Shown here piece by piece: positions 8,999 to 17,861 of a stretch of DNA of 64,000 bases; the first letter of the stretch is position 1; every line of letters starts with the position of its first letter. Made by a program: the position numbers and the translations under genes. The stretch comes from Steroidobacteraceae bacterium (GTDB lineage: Bacteria > Pseudomonadota > Gammaproteobacteria > Steroidobacterales > Steroidobacteraceae): the NCBI GenBank assembly GCA_019187495.1, contig JABAQN010000003.1, positions 62,001 through 126,000 on the forward strand, in the 5' to 3' direction. The notes under the pieces were generated by a model that was not told the origin of the DNA, ran no database searches, and saw only the letters and a list, made by a program, of their open reading frames with translations.

Positions 8999-9861
8999 GC
9001 CGCCCGATGGATCCCGATGCTCGCCTGCGCGCGATCCGCGAGTCGGCGGCGTATCGCCTCGCGCACGAAGACATCGACCTGCTCGCCCAGGATGAACTGC
9101 GGCCACTGCGGCTGCAGCTCGAACTGCTCAAGCCGGAACGAATCCTGCGCGAACAGGGCATTCATTCGACGGTCGTGGTCTTCGGCAGCGCTCGCGTGAG
9201 CGATACGGAGACGGCGATCTCGCGTCTCGGGGCGCTGGAACAGAAGGCATTCGCCATGCAGGACAGTGCCCGGCTCGGGCAGGAACTCGCGCTGGCACGG
9301 CGGCGGGTCGAGCAGGCGCGCCACTACGAGCAGGCGCGACGCTTCGCGAGCCTGATTTCAGCGCGCTTTCAGCGGCAAGGTCTGCGCGATTTCGTCGTCG
9401 TCACGGGTGGCGGGCCCGGCATCATGGAGGCTGCCAACCGCGGAGCGTTCGAGGCGGGGGCGCGGTCGATCGGTCTCAACATCACGCTGCCCCGGGAGCA
9501 GTCGCCCAACTCTTACATGTGTCCGGAACTGGCGTTCCGGTTCCACTATTTCGCGCTGCGCAAGATGCATTTCCTTCTGCACGCCAGGGGCCTCGTGACC
9601 TTCCCGGGCGGCTTCGGAACACTGGATGAGCTGTTTGAGGTACTGACCCTGATCCAGACGGGCAAGATGGAGCCGGTTCCGGTCATCCTGGTCGGGCGCG
9701 CTTTCTGGCGCCACGCCATCGATTTCGATCTTCTGCTCCATGAAGGCTATGTCTCGCCTTCCGATCTCGATCTGTTCGTGTGCGTCGATGAAGCCGAGGA
9801 GATCGTCGATGCCCTCGAGCGCTTCTACCTCGGCAGGGCAGCAGCGGGAGTGCCCGCATGA
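8995..9861 (+). CDS. LOG-family (lysine decarboxylase-like fold) nucleotide-binding protein
   Basis: A 288-residue Rossmann-fold protein with the LOG signatures GGGPGIMEAANRGA and PGGFGTLDELFE. PGGxGTxxE is the catalytic motif of cytokinin-activating LOG phosphoribohydrolases and of nucleotide 5'-monophosphate nucleosidases. The ~110-residue N-terminal extension and overall length fit the longer TIGR00730-like bacterial group. Activity on AMP or a related nucleotide is inferred. ATG 8995 overlaps the upstream stop, and its own stop overlaps the next gene, so expression is probably coupled. Confidence 0.85.
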   Translation: MSRPMDPDARLRAIRESAAYRLAHEDIDLLAQDELRPLRLQLELLKPERILREQGIHSTVVVFGSARVSDTETAISRLGALEQKAFAMQDSARLGQELALARRRVEQARHYEQARRFASLISARFQRQGLRDFVVVTGGGPGIMEAANRGAFEAGARSIGLNITLPREQSPNSYMCPELAFRFHYFALRKMHFLLHARGLVTFPGGFGTLDELFEVLTLIQTGKMEPVPVILVGRAFWRHAIDFDLLLHEGYVSPSDLDLFVCVDEAEEIVDALERFYLGRAAAGVPA

Positions 9862-11057
9862 CGCGCATCGGCAACCATCGGTCCGGCGCGTGCGGCTCCG
9901 GAGTGCGATCGCCGGCGAGGCACGCGGCATCGCTGCTCGCCTGTGCGGTGCTCGGCCCGGGTGCCGCGCTCGGCGCGGACTCGACACATTCGACTGGTAT
10001 CCCGCCTTGTCTGCCGGAACAGCGCCTGCACTGGCGGGGAGGCACCCTGCGCCTGGAAAACGATCTGCTCGCCGGCACCGATCGCAATTACACCAATGGC
10101 GTGGCGCTCATGGCCGTCTCGCGCGATCTGCAGGGCGAACTGCGCCCGACCTGCCTGCCAGGGCCGATTGGCCTGTACGCCCGACTGATCGGATGGGCTG
10201 ACCCGGGCTTCACGCGTGGTTCCGGCTCCCGTCCGGCATCACAAAACCTCGTGGTGCGCTTCGGCCAGGCGATGTTTACGCCCGAGGACGAAACGCGCAG
10301 CGACGTGATCGTGGATGACCGGCCGTATGCCGGCCTTCTCTACCTGGGTCTCGCGTGGAATCGCCGTATTCACCCCCGAGACGCCCGTCATGAAGTGCTC
10401 GACGTGCGCGAACTGACGATCGGCGTGATCGGCCCGTGGTCGCTGGCCGAGCAATCCCAGGACCTGGTGCACCGGGTGCGGAACATCGAGCGCTTTCGCG
10501 GCTGGGACAATCAGCTGCACAACGAGCCCGCGTTCCAGGTGGCCATGGAGCGCAAGTTCAAGCCGCACCTGGAGGGCGCGGTGCGCCCCGGGTGGGGCAG
10601 CGACTGGATCGGCAGCTACGCCTTGCGTGCCGGCAACATCGAAACCGCCGCGAGCACGGGCGTGGAACTGCGCGCCGGCTGGAACATTCCGAACGACTTC
10701 GGCAGTTACCCGATCCGGCCGGGTGCGGAGAATCGTCCGCCCTCGGGCGTTGCCGATCTGCGCAAGAGAGAGCCGCGATCGATCCGGGCACCCCGGCCGG
10801 GAGTCCACGCATTCGTGAATCTCGAGGCCAAGGCGGTCGCCCGGGATTTCTCGCTCGACGGGAATCTGTTTCGCGACAGCCACCACGTCAGCCGCCGTCC
10901 CTGGGTCGCGCAGGCATCCGCCGGCATCAGCAGCCAATGGTTGGTGGCCGGGCGGGGCGTGCGGATCGCCGTGATGCGAGTATGGAGAACCCGCGAGTTC
11001 GATCAGCAGTCAGGCCGGCATGCCTTCGGATCGATCGCACTCAGCCTGGAATACTGA
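9858..11057 (+). CDS. LpxR-family (DUF2219) outer-membrane lipid A deacylase homologue
   Basis: A 399-residue protein with an N-terminal signal peptide (cleavage probably near ALGA-DSTH), then LENDLLAGTDRNYTNGVAL, DDRPYAGLLYLGL and GPWSLAEQSQDLVHRV, all characteristic of the LpxR/DUF2219 family. LpxR is a 12-stranded barrel that removes the 3'-acyloxyacyl chain of lipid A in a Ca2+-dependent way. The N-x-N/T-D-rich first strand and the DRPYAG segment hold its known functional residues. Whether this protein is an active deacylase cannot be told. It overlaps the LOG gene by four bases. Confidence 0.8.
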   Translation: MTRIGNHRSGACGSGVRSPARHAASLLACAVLGPGAALGADSTHSTGIPPCLPEQRLHWRGGTLRLENDLLAGTDRNYTNGVALMAVSRDLQGELRPTCLPGPIGLYARLIGWADPGFTRGSGSRPASQNLVVRFGQAMFTPEDETRSDVIVDDRPYAGLLYLGLAWNRRIHPRDARHEVLDVRELTIGVIGPWSLAEQSQDLVHRVRNIERFRGWDNQLHNEPAFQVAMERKFKPHLEGAVRPGWGSDWIGSYALRAGNIETAASTGVELRAGWNIPNDFGSYPIRPGAENRPPSGVADLRKREPRSIRAPRPGVHAFVNLEAKAVARDFSLDGNLFRDSHHVSRRPWVAQASAGISSQWLVAGRGVRIAVMRVWRTREFDQQSGRHAFGSIALSLEY

Positions 11058-11070
11058 AATGGAGAAACCC

Positions 11071-11574
11071 ATGAATCACTTGTCGACGTTTCGACCGCTG
11101 GCCACGCTTGCCCTGTGCGTCACGATGGCTGCCTCCGCCGCAGAGCCCGGTGCGCCGTCCGTTACGGCGGAAAGTCCGATGATCCTGTGCACCGTCATGG
11201 AGAAGCTCGGTCGTGACATGCAATCCGTCACTGGCGCGATCTCGAGCGAAGACTGGGAACGAGTGGCTACGCTGGCCCCGGAAATCGCCGCCCACGCGGA
11301 GCCGCCCGCTTCGGAGAAGATGCGTATTCTCGCGTGGCTGGGAGCGGATGCCGGAAAGTTCCGGGGTTTCGACGGACAGGTGCACGACGCCGCGGTCGCC
11401 ATGGGCGCAGCCGCAAAGCGGGGCGATGGCAAGGCAGTCATCGCAGCGTTCTCGGAGACGCAACAAGGTTGCCTCGCATGCCACGAGCGCTTTCGCCACG
11501 CGTTCGTGAAGCATTTCGGCCGGTGCCCGGGCCCGGGCGCCTTGCAGCGGCAGATCGAGGAGACACGATCTTGA
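11071..11574 (+). CDS. Cytochrome c'-like class II c-type cytochrome
   Basis: A 167-residue secreted protein. The signal peptide ends near MAASAAEP, and one heme-binding CLACH motif lies close to the C-terminus, as in four-helix-bundle class II cytochromes (cytochrome c' and c-556). The helical body has the expected length. Cytochromes c' bind NO, which is notable given the NO-reductase-like cluster 40 kb away, but c-556-type electron carriers look the same at this level. ATG 11071 has GGAG six bases upstream; ATG 11059 is an alternative. Its stop overlaps the phosphoketolase TTG start. Confidence 0.8.
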   Translation: MNHLSTFRPLATLALCVTMAASAAEPGAPSVTAESPMILCTVMEKLGRDMQSVTGAISSEDWERVATLAPEIAAHAEPPASEKMRILAWLGADAGKFRGFDGQVHDAAVAMGAAAKRGDGKAVIAAFSETQQGCLACHERFRHAFVKHFGRCPGPGALQRQIEETRS

Positions 11575-14003
11575 ACGATGATGCCGCTCCCCGCGCACGT
11601 TGGCTGGCCGGGTACGGGCCCATCGTTCACCGCGGTGAGACCATCGGGCGGGTCGATGCACTGCTCGCGCAGCTGAAGCGCGGGCAACAACTCGATCGCG
11701 AGGGAACAGCCTATGAGCTGCTTGCCGCCGCCGATCGCCTGGCCTGTGCAGGCATGAACGTGGTTGCGCACATGACCTATGCGCGCCGCTTCGATCCACT
11801 GGGTCGACCCCTTGCGGCCAGGGATTTCAAGCCAACGCCCGAGGGCCATACCGGTGGTGCGTTGAACATGGTGCCGGCCTTCGTCGGGTTTCTGCTGGCA
11901 AATGCGCTCACCGCCACCACGCGTGGGTGGATCATGGGCCAGGGCCATTGTGTTGCCGCGATCGAAGCCGTCAACGCGCTGACTGGCGACATATCCGCGA
12001 CGCAACGCGGCCGGTACGATCGCAGTGAAGACGGGCTCTCCCGCCTGTGTGCGGACTTCTACTCCTACGCGATCGATGGGCATGGCCGCCCTGCGGTGCC
12101 TCTCGGCAGTCATGCCGGACCACACACGGCGGGCGCGGTATCCGAAGGTGGCTATCTGGGGTTTGCCGAACTGCAATACATTCACATGCCGCTGCCCGGC
12201 GAGTCCCTGGTGGCCTTCCTGAGCGATGGCGCCTTCGAGGAACAGCGCGGCGCCGATTGGGCTCCGCGCTGGTGGCGCGCCAGCGACAGCGGCTACGCTG
12301 TACCAGTGATGATCCTGAACGGGCGCCGCATCGAACAGCGCACGCAGATCCTGCAGCAGGGAGGGGCAGCCTGGCTGGCCGGGGACCTGCGTCACAATGG
12401 CTTCGATCCAATGATCGTCGATGGTCGCGATCCAGCCGCGATCGCCTGCGCGATCATCGAATCCGAAGATGCGCTGCGAAGCTTTGGCTCTCGACCCGTT
12501 CGTCGCTATCCTGCGCCGCTACCGTATGTGATTGCCGAGACCGAGAAGGGGTTTGGTTTCCCGGGTGCCGGCACCAACGCCGCGCACAACCTTCCATTGG
12601 AAGGAAATCCGCATACCGATGCCGGGAGCCGCGCATTGTTCAACCACAGCGCCGCTGCGTTGCATGTGTCGCCGGCCGAACTCGATGCTGCACTCGCCGC
12701 TTTCGCCGTGCATGCCGTGCAGCAGCGCCCACTGGAAAGCGCGCACCCGATGGCGCAGCGCCACCCGCCCGCGCCTGCACTGCCGGAGCCGGACTGGGTC
12801 GCATCGGGGAGCGACGCCAGTGCGATGACCGCGCTGGACGACTGGTTTGTCGCCCTGGCGAAAGCCAATCCCGCGCTGCGAATCCGTGTCGGCAACCCGG
12901 ACGAACTGGCCAGCAATCGAATGGGACGCACTCTCGAACTGCTCAAGCATCGTGTAAACGTGCCTGAACCTGGCGTACCTGAAGACCTGCACGGGGCCAT
13001 CTTCACCGCGCTCAACGAGGAAGCGGTTGCCGCCGCCGCACTCGCGAACAAGGGTGGCCTGAATCTCATCGTCAGCTACGAAGCCTTTGCGATGAAAATG
13101 CTGGGCCTGATGCGCCAGGAGATCATTTTCGCCCGCCAGCAACGCGAGATCGGCCGGGCGCCCGGCTGGCTCCCGGTACCGTTGGTAGTCACTTCCCACA
13201 CGTGGGAAAACAGCAAGAACCAGCAATCCCACCAGGACCCGACGATCGGCGAGGCGCTGCTGGGTGAAATGTCGGAAAGTGCGCGCGTGCTGTTCCCCTT
13301 GGATGCCAATACCGCCGTGGCTGCGCTAAGGGATGTCTATTCGGGGCGTGGTCAGCTCGCCTGCATCATCGTATCCAAGCGTGACGTCGAGAACCGGTTC
13401 GACGCCGGGTCCGCGCGAGCGCTGGTGCGAAATGGCGCAGCACATGTGGCCGGGAATCCGGGCGATGCCGAGGTACAGTTGGTTGCCATAGGCTCCTACC
13501 AACTCGATGAGGCACTCAAGGCGCACTCGCGCCTGACCAGTATCGGCAAGCGCGCATGCGTCACGGTCGTTCTCGAGCCCGGTCGCCTGCGCATCCCGCG
13601 CGACACGATCGAAGCCGGGTTCGTCGATGACGATTCCACCGTGCACGCACTGTTTCCGCCCGGCTTGCCGCGTGTGCTCGTCACGCATACGCGCCCCGAA
13701 CCGATGCTCGGGCTGCTGAGGCGAATTGACGGGGGCCCTTCGAAGACCCGCGCGCTGGGATACATCAGCCGTGGCGGAACTTTCGATGTAACCGGGATGC
13801 TGTTCGCCAATCGCTGTACCTGGGCGCATGTCATCGACGCCGCGGCACGCATCGTCGATGGCTGGGATCGCGAAGTGCTGTTGGACAGGATGCAGCGTGA
13901 CGCGATTGACGGGACGGGAGATGCGGAAGACCTGTCAGCATCATTCGGCGTCATCCCGGCTTCGGGGGATGCATCGGAGGGAGTGGGCCCCGCGCGGACC
14001 TGA
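11571..14003 (+). CDS. Divergent phosphoketolase-family (XFP) thiamine-diphosphate enzyme
   Basis: An 810-residue protein with the three-part phosphoketolase plan. The N-terminal part contains SHAGPHTAGAVSEGGYLGF and a diphosphate motif SDGAFEEQ in place of the usual GDGEAE. The middle has QQSHQDPTIGEALLGEMSES and LFPLDANTAVAAL, matching the SHQDPG...PPDAN block of XFP enzymes. True phosphoketolases split xylulose- or fructose-phosphate to acetyl phosphate. The altered motifs suggest a separate subgroup, so the substrate is uncertain. The start is TTG 11571, preceded by GAGGAGA at seven bases and overlapping the cytochrome stop. Confidence 0.75.
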   Translation: MNDDAAPRARWLAGYGPIVHRGETIGRVDALLAQLKRGQQLDREGTAYELLAAADRLACAGMNVVAHMTYARRFDPLGRPLAARDFKPTPEGHTGGALNMVPAFVGFLLANALTATTRGWIMGQGHCVAAIEAVNALTGDISATQRGRYDRSEDGLSRLCADFYSYAIDGHGRPAVPLGSHAGPHTAGAVSEGGYLGFAELQYIHMPLPGESLVAFLSDGAFEEQRGADWAPRWWRASDSGYAVPVMILNGRRIEQRTQILQQGGAAWLAGDLRHNGFDPMIVDGRDPAAIACAIIESEDALRSFGSRPVRRYPAPLPYVIAETEKGFGFPGAGTNAAHNLPLEGNPHTDAGSRALFNHSAAALHVSPAELDAALAAFAVHAVQQRPLESAHPMAQRHPPAPALPEPDWVASGSDASAMTALDDWFVALAKANPALRIRVGNPDELASNRMGRTLELLKHRVNVPEPGVPEDLHGAIFTALNEEAVAAAALANKGGLNLIVSYEAFAMKMLGLMRQEIIFARQQREIGRAPGWLPVPLVVTSHTWENSKNQQSHQDPTIGEALLGEMSESARVLFPLDANTAVAALRDVYSGRGQLACIIVSKRDVENRFDAGSARALVRNGAAHVAGNPGDAEVQLVAIGSYQLDEALKAHSRLTSIGKRACVTVVLEPGRLRIPRDTIEAGFVDDDSTVHALFPPGLPRVLVTHTRPEPMLGLLRRIDGGPSKTRALGYISRGGTFDVTGMLFANRCTWAHVIDAAARIVDGWDREVLLDRMQRDAIDGTGDAEDLSASFGVIPASGDASEGVGPART

Positions 14004-14055
14004 TGCGAAATGGGTCTCCCGGGAAATCCCGGCCGAAGACGTGGATCGGCTGCGC

Positions 14056-14673
14056 TCATCCGCGCGATGTATCGCCCGCCTCCACCGCGAGCAAATCCTC
14101 CGGCCGGTCGATGTCGAGTGCCGCCGAGGGCATCGGCAACCGCGCGACGCGATCGATGTAGCGCTTGATAAGCGCCTGCGCGCCGCGATCGCCGCGCAAT
14201 TCCGCGAGATCGCGCAACGCCCAGCGCGGGAAGATCGCGGGGACGCCGGCGATACCGCTGTATTGCGCGGCGAGGATCGAGTCCGGCTGGCGCCGCCAGG
14301 CACCCACGAGCCGACGCAGGTCTTCGGCCGTCACGCCTGGCTGGTCGGCGAGCATCAGGAGCACGCCGTCGACCGAGCCCGGTGCTTGCGCGACGCCTGC
14401 ACGGATCGAACTCCCCATGCCTTCTTCCCAGTCGCGATTGACCGTGACGGACGCGGGAGTGTGGCGCAGGAGTGCCGTGAGTTCGGCGGCGTGCGAGCCG
14501 AGCACCACCGTCACGGAGTGCCCCGCGACTTCGACCGCGCGGCCCACGACCGTGTGCAGCAGCGGCCGCCCTTCGATGCGCACGAGTTGCTTCGGCGAGC
14601 CGAAGCGGGTCGACGCACCGGCGGCGAGCACGATCGCGTGCAACGTGGGCGTCTCGATGGAAGTGCTTTCCAT
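14056..14673 (-). CDS. mocA: MocA/MobA-like nucleotidyltransferase
   Basis: A 205-residue protein with the NTP-binding signature LAAGASTRFGSPKQL, the acidic LMLADQPG motif and AQYSGIAGVPAIFPR. It fits the molybdenum-cofactor cytidylyltransferase (MocA) branch, which converts molybdopterin to its cytosine dinucleotide form for xanthine-dehydrogenase-family enzymes. The start ATG 14673 is ten bases after the upstream stop and has a GAGAGG site. XdhC, another maturation factor for that enzyme family, is the first gene of the same strand run, which supports this reading over MobA. Confidence 0.78.
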   Translation of the reverse strand: MESTSIETPTLHAIVLAAGASTRFGSPKQLVRIEGRPLLHTVVGRAVEVAGHSVTVVLGSHAAELTALLRHTPASVTVNRDWEEGMGSSIRAGVAQAPGSVDGVLLMLADQPGVTAEDLRRLVGAWRRQPDSILAAQYSGIAGVPAIFPRWALRDLAELRGDRGAQALIKRYIDRVARLPMPSAALDIDRPEDLLAVEAGDTSRG

Positions 14674-14683
14674 GGGGTGCCTC

Positions 14684-15217
14684 TCAGCCTGCCGGCCCGT
14701 CCTCCGGCGAGAACCCGGCAGGGAAGGCCGCGCGCACGGCCGCGAACCGCTCACGCTCGTCGAGGATGCTGTCGGCGTCGACGAGCGAGGCCGCGCGCCA
14801 GTCGTCGATCGTGTAGTGCGTGCGAAAGAGGTGCTCGAGGTTGTGGCGCCGCCTCGCGAGCACGTTGTCGATGAAGTCGAGATACGCCCCGATGCCCGCG
14901 ACCGGGTCTGCCGCGGCTTCGAGCGACTGCAGCGCGCCTTGCAATTGCTTCAGTGTCTGCTCGAGGTCATCGAGCAGCGCATGGTTCGCCGTGTCGCCGC
15001 GGGGTACCCGCGGCCGCAGCAGCACGCAATGGGCATGATCCTGCGCGTGCAGGCGCCGCGCGCCAAAGGCGAGATACGACGCGGCGGCACGGCATGTGTC
15101 GGTGAGACGCTGTGCGCCGCCGCCCGCCTGCAGAGCCGCGCGGCAGGCTTTTTTCACCGCCGCGAGGTGGCGGCGTTCGGTCGCGACCTGGTCGCGGAGA
15201 ATCGCGAGTTCATCCAT
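14684..15217 (-). CDS. Unknown helical protein in the Rieske/XdhC cluster
   Basis: A 177-residue soluble protein with no signal peptide or membrane segment. It is almost entirely predicted helical, rich in Leu, Ala, Arg and His, with an N-terminal heptad-like stretch (ILRDQVATERRHL). I do not recognise a family. Scattered histidines and acidic residues in an all-helical chain would be compatible with a four-helix bundle, but this is weak. It lies 39 bases downstream of the Rieske gene and 10 bases before mocA, so it is probably co-transcribed. Confidence 0.65.
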   Translation of the reverse strand: MDELAILRDQVATERRHLAAVKKACRAALQAGGGAQRLTDTCRAAASYLAFGARRLHAQDHAHCVLLRPRVPRGDTANHALLDDLEQTLKQLQGALQSLEAAADPVAGIGAYLDFIDNVLARRRHNLEHLFRTHYTIDDWRAASLVDADSILDERERFAAVRAAFPAGFSPEDGPAG

Positions 15218-15256
15218 GCGCGGACTGTAGCAGCCCGCGCCCCGGCCGGTGCATCC

Positions 15257-16456
15257 TCAAACGGAGGCGAGTTGGGTCACCTTGCCGGTCTCGCTCGCGC
15301 TGCCGGGTCCGCTCGCCGGGAGCAGCGGGACCGACTCGAGCACCCAGCTCTTCGATTCGCGCCGCCCGGGCGAGGGGATCGCATAGATGACGTCGCCTCG
15401 CGCCATGTCCTGCTTGAGCCGCGTCATGTCGATGCGCCAGCCCTTGCGCTCGAACTCGTCGAGCTTCTCGCGGTACTGCGAGATCACCTTGTCGGCCGGC
15501 ATCATCAGCTCGCGCGCCTTCGAGGAAGGGGTGAGCTTCGGCTGCACGCGGCTCACGACCGTGATGTCCTGGCCGGCGACGAAGAGATTGCGCTCGGTGA
15601 TCTTCCTGTCGAGCCACGGGTTGAGTTTCGCCCTGAGACCGCTCTTGAAGAACACGATGTTGCGGAAGCTCACGAGGAAGACACGGGTCGTCGTCTCGTC
15701 GATCGGCGCCTCGAAGAGATACTGGTGCATCGCCTTCGTTTCCGTGATGTGGATGTAGGTCCACATCTGGTTCGGGCCGTAGGTGCCCGAACCCGCCTGC
15801 ATCTTGCCGGCCTTGCGGCGCGAGAAACGCAGCACGGACTTGGTGAGCGGCGGGGCGTCATAGGTGTGCATGAACCCGTAACCCCAGGGGTTGTTCTGCT
15901 CGGGCACGAGTTCGTTGACCTTGTATTCGCTCTCGCGCTCGCCCTGGAAGCCGTGCGTCGTGTGCACGTACTCGTTGTGCGCCGGATCGAGCCCGTTCTC
16001 GATCGAGCGCTCGTAATGGAACGGCACCTCGAAGCTGATCACGTGCGAGCGCCAGTTCGGATCGTTCGCCTCGAAGATCGGCATGATCGGCGGTCGCTCG
16101 GCCTCGGGCAGATCGCCGAGGAATGCGTGCACGATGCCGTAACGCTCCTCGACCGGATACGCATCGACGCGCGCGCGCGAGGGGATCCTGGCCTGGATGC
16201 CGAGCGAGGGAATGCGCGTGCAGTGGCCGTCGCGGTCGAAGCGCCAGCCGTGGTACGGGCACTGTACCGTGCCGTCTTCCTTGCACTTGCCGCCCGACAG
16301 CGATCCGCCGCGGTGCACGCAGGTGTCGGAAAGCACGGCGGGCTTGCCCGCGGCATCGCGGAACACGACGAAATCGTGCGCGAGGATGCGTACCCGCTGC
16401 GGCGTGGCGCCGAGGTCTTGCGAGCGAATGACCGGGTACCAGAAGTTGATGAACAT
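15257..16456 (-). CDS. Rieske non-heme iron oxygenase, alpha-subunit type
   Basis: A 399-residue single-component-type oxygenase subunit. The Rieske [2Fe-2S] ligands are CVHRGG and CPYHGW near residues 45-70. The mononuclear iron site is in DPAHNEYVH (two His), with a C-terminal Asp expected later. The first residues FINFWYPV are typical of the VanA/pheophorbide-oxygenase-like branch. The enzyme would hydroxylate or demethylate a small organic substrate, using electrons from a reductase not encoded here. ATG 16456 is preceded by GAGGTCGAG. It follows the MFS gene by 82 bases, suggesting uptake and oxidation of one compound. Confidence 0.88.
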   Translation of the reverse strand: MFINFWYPVIRSQDLGATPQRVRILAHDFVVFRDAAGKPAVLSDTCVHRGGSLSGGKCKEDGTVQCPYHGWRFDRDGHCTRIPSLGIQARIPSRARVDAYPVEERYGIVHAFLGDLPEAERPPIMPIFEANDPNWRSHVISFEVPFHYERSIENGLDPAHNEYVHTTHGFQGERESEYKVNELVPEQNNPWGYGFMHTYDAPPLTKSVLRFSRRKAGKMQAGSGTYGPNQMWTYIHITETKAMHQYLFEAPIDETTTRVFLVSFRNIVFFKSGLRAKLNPWLDRKITERNLFVAGQDITVVSRVQPKLTPSSKARELMMPADKVISQYREKLDEFERKGWRIDMTRLKQDMARGDVIYAIPSPGRRESKSWVLESVPLLPASGPGSASETGKVTQLASV

Positions 16457-16538
16457 GTCTCGACCTCGCGCTATTCCGTGTGCCGGCACGTTAGCAAACG
16501 CGAGAATGGCGCGGTATGTCCAGTGTTGCAAAGATATG

Positions 16539-17834
16539 TCAGGCCACGGGTTCCACCGCCGACTGCACCGCGGTCGTTTCGGTGCGCCAGGCCTGCCGGA
16601 CGAGCCACAGCGCGAGCAGGTTGCCGGCCAGGCTGACGGCCGCGAGGGACTTGCCGAGCGAGGCCTCGTCCCGGAAAACGTAGTCGGTGAAGAGGGCGGT
16701 CAGCAGCGGTCCCAGGGTTGCCCCGACGAGTGTCAGCGCGAGCAGGTAGATCGCGCCGAACTGTGCGCGCATCGATTCCGGCGTGATCGATTGCACGAAC
16801 GCGCCCGCGGGGCCGGTGCACGCGGCGCCGAACAGGAAGGTGAACGCAAGCACGAACGCGGAGCCCTGCATCGTCGGCATGAAGGGTGCGACGACCGCCG
16901 GAAGCACGAGCCCGATGACGCTGTAATGGAGCACGCGCACCTTCGCATGCGCATCGCCGCGTTGTTCGAGCCGGTCGGCGAGTGCGCCGCCGAACCATCC
17001 GCCGATGACGCCGCCGACGAGCGCAACGAGTCCGAGCGCTGTCGCGGCCTCCGTGATCGTTGCGCCGTAGTGGCGCAGGTAGAACGTCGGCGACCAGGTC
17101 ATCACGGCGTAGATCGTGATCGAGGTCGCGCCGTAGCCGAACATCACGTACGAATACCGCCGGCCATGGCGGCGATATTGCGCGAGCACATCGCGTGCGC
17201 GGGCGGGAGTGCTCCGCGCCAGTCGCGGCGGCTCGCGCACGGCGAGCATCAGCGCGGCCACCGGCAGGCCGAGTGCGCCGAGCAGCGCGAACACGAGTCG
17301 CCATCCCTCGAGCGGCGGCAGGCCGGGCAGATCGAGCACACCTCGCGTCGAGACCCAGTGGATCACGGCCCCACCCCCGAGCCACGCGAGGCCGATGCCG
17401 GCCGTGATGCCGATGCTGAAAACGCCGATCGCGAGCGACAGGCGCTCACGGGGAAAGTATCCGGCGATCAGCGAGTAGGCCGAGGGCGACAGCGTGCCTT
17501 CCCCGATCCCGACGCCGAAACGGCACAGAAAGAGTTGCCAGTAATGGCGTGCGGTGCCGGATAGCGTGGTCATGAGGCACCAGAGCGTGATGCCCGCCGT
17601 CACGATCCATTTGCGGCTCGTGCGATCGGCGAGCCGCGCGAGCAGCACGCCGGCGACGCAGTAGAAGAGCGCGAACGCGAATCCCTGCAGCAGGCTCACC
17701 TGCGTGTCGGAAAGCCGCAACTCCGCCTTGATCGGCGTGACGAGGAGCGAGAGGACAAGGCGGTCGACAAAAGATATCGCGTTGGCGAGGGCGAGCACGG
17801 TGACGACGTACCAGCCATAAATAGAAGTACGCAC
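16539..17834 (-). CDS. Major facilitator superfamily transporter
   Basis: A 431-residue, 12-helix MFS protein. The loop between helices 2 and 3 carries LARLADRTSRKW (the GxLaDrxGrkr motif), and helix 4 has RFGVGIGEGTLSPSAYSLI, the pattern of spinster-like organic anion/aromatic acid carriers. GTG 17834 is the only plausible start. The 27-base gap to xdhC contains an AT-rich inverted repeat. Pairing with the Rieske oxygenase suggests it imports that enzyme's substrate. Confidence 0.87.
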   Translation of the reverse strand: MRTSIYGWYVVTVLALANAISFVDRLVLSLLVTPIKAELRLSDTQVSLLQGFAFALFYCVAGVLLARLADRTSRKWIVTAGITLWCLMTTLSGTARHYWQLFLCRFGVGIGEGTLSPSAYSLIAGYFPRERLSLAIGVFSIGITAGIGLAWLGGGAVIHWVSTRGVLDLPGLPPLEGWRLVFALLGALGLPVAALMLAVREPPRLARSTPARARDVLAQYRRHGRRYSYVMFGYGATSITIYAVMTWSPTFYLRHYGATITEAATALGLVALVGGVIGGWFGGALADRLEQRGDAHAKVRVLHYSVIGLVLPAVVAPFMPTMQGSAFVLAFTFLFGAACTGPAGAFVQSITPESMRAQFGAIYLLALTLVGATLGPLLTALFTDYVFRDEASLGKSLAAVSLAGNLLALWLVRQAWRTETTAVQSAVEPVA

Positions 17835-17837
17835 AAG

Positions 17838-17854
17838 AATACTGTCTAAGTATT
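17838..17854. promoter_or_regulatory. Inverted repeat upstream of the MFS-Rieske genes
   Basis: AATACT-GTCTA-AGTATT is a perfect 6-base inverted repeat with a 5-base spacer, four bases upstream of the MFS start, in an unusually AT-rich stretch (17835-17870) of GC-rich DNA. It could be an operator or the upstream edge of a promoter separating the MFS-Rieske unit from xdhC. No regulator gene is adjacent. Confidence 0.4.
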
Positions 17855-17861
17855 TAAAATA

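Noticed and set aside
14031-14044. Hairpin CCGGG-AAAT-CCCGG-like sequence between the phosphoketolase and mocA ends
   Set aside because: Only five pairs and no T-run; too weak to call a terminator.
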